A stretch of DNA of 64,000 nucleotides, from contig NZ_JACHML010000001.1 in assembly GCF_014208045.1 (NCBI RefSeq), positions 2,108,001-2,172,000 of the forward strand, given 5' to 3'. The stretch is from Microbacterium thalassium. Lineage in GTDB: Bacteria; Actinomycetota; Actinomycetes; Actinomycetales; Microbacteriaceae. The notes under the pieces are model-generated. The model saw nothing but the letters and a program-made list of their open reading frames with translations, was not told the origin of the DNA and did no database searches. Numbering within the stretch: the stretch's first letter is position 1; each line of letters opens with the position of its first letter. The translations under genes and the position numbers were made by a program. This document shows, in pieces, positions 58,275 to 64,000 of the stretch.

Positions 58275-59821
58275 GCGGGACACGACTGGACTCCCTGACG
58301 AGCTGGCACGCGGACTGGAAGGGCCTGCGCGTCGCGGTGCTCGGGCTGAGCGTGACGGGCTTCTCGGTCGCCGACACGCTCACCGAGCTCGGCGCCGACG
58401 TGCTGGTGGTGACCGAGAAGGCGGACGAGGAGTACGCGCGGCTGATCCCCGTCATCGGCGCGCGGCTGTGGACCGGACCGCTGTCGACGGTGCCCGAGGA
58501 GCTCGTCGCGTTCGACCCCGAGGTCGTGATCGCCTCGCCTGGCTTCGCTCCGGCGCACCCGGTCGTCCGATGGGCGCAGGAATCGGATGCCGCCCTGTGG
58601 GGCGACGTCGAGCTGGCCTGGCGCGTGCGCGACAAGGTGCTGCGCCCGGACGGCGAGCCCGCTCCGTGGGTCCTCATCACCGGCACCAACGGCAAGACCA
58701 CCACGACGCGCCTGACCGCGACGATGCTCGTCGCGGGGGGCCTGCGCGCGGCTCCCGTGGGCAACATCGGCACCCCGGTCCTCGACGCGGTCCGCGACCC
58801 CGAGGGCTTCGACGCGCTCGTCGTCGAGCTCTCCAGCCACCAGCTGTGGTACCTGGGTCTGCAGTCGGGCCCCGAGCCGCTGTCGCCGCACGCGGCGGTG
58901 TGCCTGAACCTGGCCGGCGACCACCTGGAGTGGCACGGCTCGTTCGATGGGTACCGCGACGCCAAGGCGCACGTGTACGACAACACCCGCGTCGCGTGCG
59001 TGTACAACAAGGCGGATGCCGCCACGCGCGCGATGGTGGAGGAGGCCGACGTCGTCGAGGGCGCGCGGGCGATCGGGTTCGACCTCGGCGTGCCGGGGCC
59101 GAGCGATCTCGGCATCGTCGACGGCATCCTCGTCGACCGCGCGTTCCTCGAGGACCGCCGCACCAGTGCTCTCGAGCTGACGACGCTCGATGCGCTCGCG
59201 GATGCGGGCCTGGCCGCCCCGCACGTCGTGGCGAACATCCTCGCGGCGGCAGCGCTCGCGCGGAGCCTCGACGTTCCGCCCGCCGCCATCCGCGACGCGC
59301 TCCGGGGCTTCCGTCTCGACCCGCATCGCATCGAGGTGGTCGCCCGTCACCGCGGCGTCACCTGGGTCGACGACTCGAAGGCCACCAATCCGCACGCCGC
59401 GGAGTCCTCGCTCGCCGCCTACCCCGGCGCCGTGTGGGTGGTCGGCGGCCAGCTGAAGGGCGTGGACATCTCGGACCTCGTGCGCGGCCGCGGCTCGGGG
59501 GCGAAGGCCGCCGTCGTGATCGGCTCCGACCGCACCGCGGTGGTCGCCGCGTTCGCACGACACGCGCCGGCGGTCCCGCTGATCGAGGTCGACGACGTCG
59601 AGACTGAGGACGTCATGGCGCGGGTCGCGGAGATCGCGGCCGGAATCGCCGCCGACGGGGATGTGGTGCTCCTGGCACCCGCCGCGGCGTCGTTCGACCA
59701 GTTCTCGTCCTACGCCGACCGGGGGAGGCGCTTCGCCGCCGCCGTGGAGGAGCTGATCGGACGGGAGACCGGTGGCACGCACGACGCAGACGCCGACCCG
59801 GCCGACGACGACGGCCGCTGA
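58271..59821 (+). CDS. murD: UDP-MurNAc-L-alanine D-glutamate ligase
   Basis: A 516-residue Mur ligase. The ATP loop is LITGTNGKTTTTRL near residue 138, with VELSSHQLWYL, NLAGDHLEWHG and the late VDDSKATNPHAAESSL, all typical of MurD. It is about 60 residues longer than E. coli MurD, partly through an acidic C-terminal tail. ATG 58271 overlaps the mraY stop, and its end overlaps ftsW by 50 bp. Confidence 0.95.
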   Translation: MSGTRLDSLTSWHADWKGLRVAVLGLSVTGFSVADTLTELGADVLVVTEKADEEYARLIPVIGARLWTGPLSTVPEELVAFDPEVVIASPGFAPAHPVVRWAQESDAALWGDVELAWRVRDKVLRPDGEPAPWVLITGTNGKTTTTRLTATMLVAGGLRAAPVGNIGTPVLDAVRDPEGFDALVVELSSHQLWYLGLQSGPEPLSPHAAVCLNLAGDHLEWHGSFDGYRDAKAHVYDNTRVACVYNKADAATRAMVEEADVVEGARAIGFDLGVPGPSDLGIVDGILVDRAFLEDRRTSALELTTLDALADAGLAAPHVVANILAAAALARSLDVPPAAIRDALRGFRLDPHRIEVVARHRGVTWVDDSKATNPHAAESSLAAYPGAVWVVGGQLKGVDISDLVRGRGSGAKAAVVIGSDRTAVVAAFARHAPAVPLIEVDDVETEDVMARVAEIAAGIAADGDVVLLAPAAASFDQFSSYADRGRRFAAAVEELIGRETGGTHDADADPADDDGR

Positions 59822-61031
59822 TCCCGGCGGCTCCGGCCGCGGGCTGGCGGCGCGCATCTCGCTGGGGCGCGTCTTCGCACCGGTGCCGAGCGAGTTCCTG
59901 CTGATCCTGTCGACCGCGCTGCTGCTGACCGCCTTCGGCCTCGTGATGGTCCTCTCGGCCACGAGCGCCGTGGCGACGGCCGCGGGGGAGCCCGCGTGGG
60001 ACGCCATGCTCAAGCAGGGGATCTTCGCGGCCATCGGCATCCCGCTCATGCTCATCACGAGCCGCCTGCCGGTGCTGTTCTTCAAGCGGATCGCGTGGGC
60101 CGCTCTGATCCTCGCCACGGCGTTCCAGATGCTGGTGTTCACGCCGCTCGGGTACGAGATCGCCGGAAACCGCAACTGGATCGAGATCGGCGGGCTCACC
60201 GCCCAGCCTTCGGAGTTCCTCAAGCTCGCCCTGGCGCTGTGGCTCGGCTACGTGCTCTACCGCAAGCAGTCGCTGCTGACCAAGTGGCAGCACGTGTTCA
60301 TCCCCGTGGTCCCGGTCGCAGGCCTCGTCATCGCGACGGTGCTGGCCGGACACGACCTCGGCACGGCGATGATCCTGTTCCTGCTGGTGCTGGGCGCGCT
60401 GTTCTTCTCGGGCGTGCGCCTCCGGCTGTTCGTGCTCCCCGCGATCCTGGCCGCGGGGGCCGTCGCGATCCTGGCCGCGACGAGCCCCAACCGCGTGAAC
60501 CGCATCCTGAGCTTCCTCAACGAGGACTGCCTGGCCGACTACTACAACACGTGCTATCAGCCGCTGCACGGGATCTGGGGGCTCGCCAACGGCGGCGTCT
60601 TCGGCCTGGGGCTGGGCAACTCCAAGGAGAAGTACGACTGGCTGCCGGCCGCCGCGAACGACTACATCTTCGCGATCGTGGGCGAGGAGCTGGGCCTGAT
60701 CGGATGCGTCGTCGTGCTCGCCCTGTTCGCGCTGTTCGCCGTCGGCGCCTTCCACGTCATCCGGCGCACCGACGATCCCTTCGTGCGCATCGTCTCGGGC
60801 GCCATCACGGTCTGGATCGTCGGTCAGGCGCTCATCAACATCGGCGTCGTGCTGCGGGTCTTCCCCGTCCTGGGCGTGCCGCTGCCGTTCATGTCGCAGG
60901 GCGGCACGTCGCTGCTGTCGGTGCTGCTGGCCAGCGGCGTGCTGCTCGCCTTCGCGCGCACGCTTCCGGAGCGGCGGGCGGCGGCTCCGGCGCAGGAGCG
61001 GCGTGCACGGCCGGCGCGCGCGAGCCGGTAA
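59772..61031 (+). CDS. ftsW: Septal peptidoglycan polymerase FtsW (SEDS family)
   Basis: A 419-residue SEDS glycosyltransferase with about 10 spans that polymerises lipid II together with FtsI. GNRNWIEIGGLTAQPSEFLKLALAL holds the conserved WI-x-IGG and PSEF motifs, and VLGVPLPFMSQGGTSLLS near the C-terminus is the SEDS signature. The start is GTG 59772 inside murD with CGGGAGA upstream. The basic, Ala/Arg-rich tail is cytoplasmic. Confidence 0.94.
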   Translation: MARTTQTPTRPTTTAADPGGSGRGLAARISLGRVFAPVPSEFLLILSTALLLTAFGLVMVLSATSAVATAAGEPAWDAMLKQGIFAAIGIPLMLITSRLPVLFFKRIAWAALILATAFQMLVFTPLGYEIAGNRNWIEIGGLTAQPSEFLKLALALWLGYVLYRKQSLLTKWQHVFIPVVPVAGLVIATVLAGHDLGTAMILFLLVLGALFFSGVRLRLFVLPAILAAGAVAILAATSPNRVNRILSFLNEDCLADYYNTCYQPLHGIWGLANGGVFGLGLGNSKEKYDWLPAAANDYIFAIVGEELGLIGCVVVLALFALFAVGAFHVIRRTDDPFVRIVSGAITVWIVGQALINIGVVLRVFPVLGVPLPFMSQGGTSLLSVLLASGVLLAFARTLPERRAAAPAQERRARPARASR

Positions 61032-61034
61032 TCT
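61029..61034 (+). promoter_or_regulatory. -10 box of a possible internal leaderless promoter for murG
   Basis: TAATCT overlaps the ftsW stop region and ends seven bases before GTG 61042. Confidence 0.4.
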
Positions 61035-61041
61035 CGCCTGA

Positions 61042-62133
61042 GTGACGACGTACCTGCTCGCCGGAGGCGGCACCGCCGGACATGTGAACCCGCTTCTCGC
61101 CGTGGCCGACGCTCTGCGGGCTCGTGAGCCCGAAGCCGAGGTGCTCGTGCTCGGGACGGCCGAGGGGCTGGAGGCCCGGCTCGTTCCCGCGCGCGGCTAC
61201 GAGCTGCTGATCGTCGACAAGGTCCCGTTCCCGCGTCGCCCCGACCGCGCCGCCGCGGCGTTCCCCGGCCGGTTCCGCCGCGCGGTAGCGCAGGTGCGCG
61301 GTCACATCGAGCGGCACGGCGTGGACGTCGTCGTCGGCTTCGGCGGCTACGCGTCGGCGCCCGCGTACGTCGCGGCCCGTCGAGCGCGTGTTCCGATCAT
61401 CGTGCACGAGGCCAATGCGCGTCCGGGCCTGGCCAACGTCCTCGGTGCGCGCGTGGCGGCCGGCGTCGGGGTCGCGTTCCCCGGGACGCCCCTCCGGCGC
61501 TCGCACGTGGTGGGGATGCCGCTGCGACGGGAGATCGTGGAGCTCGATCGTGACGCGCTGCGCTCCGAGGCCGCCGAGCACTTCGGACTCGACCCCGATC
61601 GCCCGACGCTGCTGGTGTTCGGCGGCTCGCTGGGGGCGCAGCGGCTCAACGAGGCGTTCGGCGAGGGACACGACGCGGCGTGGCGCGACGTGGTGGACGC
61701 CGGCTGGCAGCTGCTTCACGTCACCGGCGAGCGCTCGACGCTCGAAGACCCGGGAGCGGACGGCTACGCCGTGCGCCGCTACGTCGACCGCATGGACCTC
61801 GCCTTCTCGCTCGCCGACTTCATCGTGTCGCGGTCGGGGGCGGCGACGGTGTCCGAGATCAGCGCGCTGGGCATCCCCGCCGTGTACGTCCCCTACGCCG
61901 TGGGAAACGGCGAGCAGGCGCTCAACGCCGCCTCGTCGGTGGAGGCCGGCGCGGCGATCCTGATCGCGGACGGCGAGTTCACCGGCGACCGCGTGCGCAC
62001 CGAGGTCGTGCCGCTGCTGGCCGACTCCGAGCGCCGTGACGCCATGCACGCGGCCGCCGCGCATGTGGGGACGCGGTCGGGCTCCGAGAACCTCATCGCC
62101 ATGATCGACCACGTCGTCGCCGAGCGCGCGTGA
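61042..62133 (+). CDS. murG: UDP-GlcNAc transferase MurG
   Basis: A 363-residue GT28 glycosyltransferase that makes lipid II from lipid I. LLAGGGTAGHVNPLLAVADAL is the first G loop, VVVGFGGYASAPAYVAARRAR the second, and VFGGSLGAQRLNEAF and SRSGAATVSEISALGIPAVYVPY bind UDP-GlcNAc. The GTG start, 10 bp after ftsW, has no Shine-Dalgarno but is preceded by a TAATCT box. Confidence 0.95.
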   Translation: MTTYLLAGGGTAGHVNPLLAVADALRAREPEAEVLVLGTAEGLEARLVPARGYELLIVDKVPFPRRPDRAAAAFPGRFRRAVAQVRGHIERHGVDVVVGFGGYASAPAYVAARRARVPIIVHEANARPGLANVLGARVAAGVGVAFPGTPLRRSHVVGMPLRREIVELDRDALRSEAAEHFGLDPDRPTLLVFGGSLGAQRLNEAFGEGHDAAWRDVVDAGWQLLHVTGERSTLEDPGADGYAVRRYVDRMDLAFSLADFIVSRSGAATVSEISALGIPAVYVPYAVGNGEQALNAASSVEAGAAILIADGEFTGDRVRTEVVPLLADSERRDAMHAAAAHVGTRSGSENLIAMIDHVVAERA

Positions 62134-62182
62134 CCGCCGGCGCTTCCCAGCGCGCCGGAATCTTCGGCCGGGCGGGCCGATC

Positions 62183-62188
62183 TAGGAT
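62183..62188 (+). promoter_or_regulatory. -10 box before murC
   Basis: TAGGAT, nine bases before ATG 62198; the start could be leaderless or nearly so. Confidence 0.4.
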
Positions 62189-62197
62189 TGACGGGCA

Positions 62198-63610
62198 ATG
62201 ATCAGACCCGACCTCTCCCTCCCCATCCCCGAGGACATCCGCGCCGCCCACTTCATCGGCATCGGCGGCTCGGGCATGTCGGGACTCGCCCGCATGTTCC
62301 TCGACCGCGGCATCCGCGTCTCGGGCTCCGATCGCGCCGACAGCACGGCGCTGCGCGACCTCGCCGCCCGCGGCGCGACCGTGCACGTCGGACACGACGC
62401 CGCGAACCTCCCCGAAGACGCCGACACCGTCGTGCACACCGGCGCCATCTGGCCCGAGAACCCCGAGTTCGTGCTGGCGAAGCAGCGCGGGCTGCACGTC
62501 ATCCACCGCTCGCAGGCGCTGCACTGGCTCATCGGCGGACGCCGGCTGGTGTCGGTCGCCGGCGCGCACGGCAAGACCACGTCGACGGGCATGATCGTGA
62601 CCGCGCTCCGCGCCCTGGGCGACGACCCGACGTTCGTCAACGGCGGCGTGATCGCCGACCTGGGCGCCTCCAGCGGCACCGGCTCGGACGAGCTGTTCGT
62701 CATCGAGGCGGACGAGTCGGACGGCACGTTCCTGCTGTACGACACGTCGATCGCGCTCATCACGAACGTCGACCCCGACCACCTCGATCACTGGGGCACC
62801 CGCGACGCCTTCTACGATGCGTTCGCGACCTTCGGCAACGAGGCGCGCGAGGCCGTCGTCATCTCGTCCGACGACGCGGGCGCGCGGCGCGTGGCGGCGC
62901 GGCTGACGCACGGGCTCGTGGTGAGCTTCGGCGAGGCGGCGGATGCCGACGTGCGCGTGACCGACATCGTCACGGACGGCCCGGTGTCGTTCACCGTGTC
63001 GCACGCGGGCGAGTCGGTCGATGCGCGACTGTCGGTCCCCGGGCATCACAACGCCGTCAACGCGGCCGGCGCCGTGGCCGTGCTGCTCACGCTCGGGCAC
63101 GGCCTCGAGGACTCCGTGCGCGCCGTCGAGGGGTTCACGGGCACGGTGCGCCGGTTCGAGCTGCACGGCGTCGAGCGCGGTGTGAGCGTCTACGACGACT
63201 ACGCGCACCACCCGACCGAGGTCGCGGCCGCGCTGGCCGCTGCCCGCACCGTCATCGGCGACGGTCGCATCATCGCCATCCAGCAGCCCCACACGTACTC
63301 GCGCACCCAGGAGATGTACCGCGAGTTCGCCGAGGTGCTCGAGCACAACGCCGACCACACCGTCATGCTCGACGTCTACGGGGCCCGCGAGGACCCGGTT
63401 CCGGGCGTGACGGGCGAGCTGGTCAGCGGTGCGTTCGCGGATCCGGCGAACGTCCACTTCGTGGCCGACTGGCAGCAGGCCGCGGACTACACGGCATCGG
63501 TCGCGCGCGCCGGCGACTACGTCATCACGCTCGGGTGCGGCAACGTGTACCTGATCATCCCGCAGGTCCTCGAGGCCCTGGCCGGCACGGACCAGGGCGC
63601 GGGGGAGTAG
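62198..63610 (+). CDS. murC: UDP-MurNAc L-alanine ligase
   Basis: A 470-residue Mur ligase adding the first amino acid. [19 protein letters not shown] is the UDP-binding loop at the N-terminus, [16 protein letters not shown] the ATP loop near 120, [10 protein letters not shown] and [11 protein letters not shown] the metal site, and [15 protein letters not shown] the MurC-specific C-domain motif. It is 64 bp from murG and 6 bp before ftsQ. Confidence 0.96.
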   Translation: MIRPDLSLPIPEDIRAAHFIGIGGSGMSGLARMFLDRGIRVSGSDRADSTALRDLAARGATVHVGHDAANLPEDADTVVHTGAIWPENPEFVLAKQRGLHVIHRSQALHWLIGGRRLVSVAGAHGKTTSTGMIVTALRALGDDPTFVNGGVIADLGASSGTGSDELFVIEADESDGTFLLYDTSIALITNVDPDHLDHWGTRDAFYDAFATFGNEAREAVVISSDDAGARRVAARLTHGLVVSFGEAADADVRVTDIVTDGPVSFTVSHAGESVDARLSVPGHHNAVNAAGAVAVLLTLGHGLEDSVRAVEGFTGTVRRFELHGVERGVSVYDDYAHHPTEVAAALAAARTVIGDGRIIAIQQPHTYSRTQEMYREFAEVLEHNADHTVMLDVYGAREDPVPGVTGELVSGAFADPANVHFVADWQQAADYTASVARAGDYVITLGCGNVYLIIPQVLEALAGTDQGAGE

Positions 63611-63616
63611 GACCGC

Positions 63617-64000
63617 ATGCGCCGGCCCTCGCCGCTGCCACCGCCCGGCGGCGAGCCCGCCGCGCCCGCGCGGGGCGGCTCGGAGAGGTCGGCGGGCTCG
63701 CCCGACCGGTCCGGCGAGGCGGACGCCGCTCGCGACGAGGACGACCTCGCGCCCGTCATCCCGATGGCTGCGCCGACGCCCCTGCCAGGCGCCGACGGGG
63801 ACCGCGTCGACGAGGGCGGCTCGGCGGAGCGCTCTCGGGAGGATGTGCGCTGGCGCGACGTCTGGCGCGCGGCGCGAGCACGGCGCAAGGCGCTGCGCGG
63901 CGAGGTCAAGCGCTTCACCGTGCGGCAGCGCCGGCGGCGCATGCTGTGGCTCGGCGCGGCGGCATCCGTCGTGCTCGTCGCCGCCGGCACGACCGGCGCC
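63617..64000 (+). CDS. ftsQ: Cell division protein FtsQ, N-terminal part
   Basis: The frame is open from ATG 63617 to the window edge (128 residues). A long cytoplasmic head of about 105 residues, rich in Pro, Gly, Asp and Arg, ends in a basic stretch (RQRRRRM) followed by the start of a membrane helix (LWLGAAASVVLVAAG). This is the topology of FtsQ/DivIB before the POTRA domain, and it is the gene expected after murC. The POTRA domain is outside the window. Confidence 0.75.
   Translation, partial: MRRPSPLPPPGGEPAAPARGGSERSAGSPDRSGEADAARDEDDLAPVIPMAAPTPLPGADGDRVDEGGSAERSREDVRWRDVWRAARARRKALRGEVKRFTVRQRRRRMLWLGAAASVVLVAAGTTGA

Overview
The window comes from a GC-rich (roughly 68-70 % by eye) Gram-positive actinobacterium. 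The gene content and order point to the Microbacteriaceae, most likely Microbacterium or a close relative. The order fadD / glucokinase / plsC / aroG / pknL / LysM / Rv2175c-like / prenyl synthase / DUF3040 / mraZ-rsmH-fts-mur and the order garA / ftsR / MerR are both conserved in Actinobacteria. Many genes begin 6-7 nt after a TANNNT -10 hexamer with no Shine-Dalgarno, which indicates leaderless mRNAs; I used this to choose several starts. No rRNA, tRNA, CRISPR array, insertion sequence or phage is visible.

Layout. 1-13 kb: ordinary accessory and housekeeping genes, namely a cut-off GH65 phosphorylase, an SRPBCC protein, a membrane-anchored HtrA-like protease, a beta-CASP nuclease, a hexapeptide acyltransferase, a LOG-family protein, an MFS exporter, an FAD monooxygenase, a formate/nitrite channel with a GntR/FadR-like operator, a DUF222-HNH protein, a hydrolase and two small enzyme-like proteins. 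13-15 kb: an unknown secreted protein and a DUF2510 membrane protein. Their promoters share a motif at the same distance from the -10 box. 15.1-25.5 kb: a complete monoderm type IV pilus locus (major pilin, two minor pilins, a large PilX-like protein, PilD, PilM, PilN, PilO, PilT and PilC on the plus strand, and a convergent PilB). It is compositionally somewhat different from its surroundings.

25.5-35 kb: YihY, NAD(P)HX epimerase, an amidotransferase, a CYTH protein, dihydrolipoyl dehydrogenase, a copper module (CopC plus a Cys/Met-rich four-helix copper-storage protein) and the GarA-FtsR-MerR regulatory group. 34-41 kb: a ParA ATPase, pyruvate carboxylase, a MinD/ParA-like ATPase with a long acidic Pro/Glu repeat domain, and peptide deformylase. 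41-51.7 kb: acyl-CoA synthetase, ROK glucokinase, acyltransferase, class II DAHP synthase, PASTA kinase PknL, a LysM lytic protein, the Rv2175c-like DNA-binding protein, a long-chain prenyl diphosphate synthase and a DUF3040 protein.

51.7-64 kb: the division and cell wall (dcw) cluster mraZ-rsmH-ftsL-ftsI-murF-mraY-murD-ftsW-murG-murC-ftsQ (cut off). murE is missing from its usual place between ftsI and murF. MraZ probably represses its own promoter through three 10-bp repeats. A 13-bp-stem hairpin lies between mraZ and rsmH.

The items I find most worth pursuing are the pilus island with its large repeat-bearing PilX-like protein and regulated pilA leader, the paired activator-type promoters at 13.0 and 13.9 kb, the copper storage module, and the missing murE.
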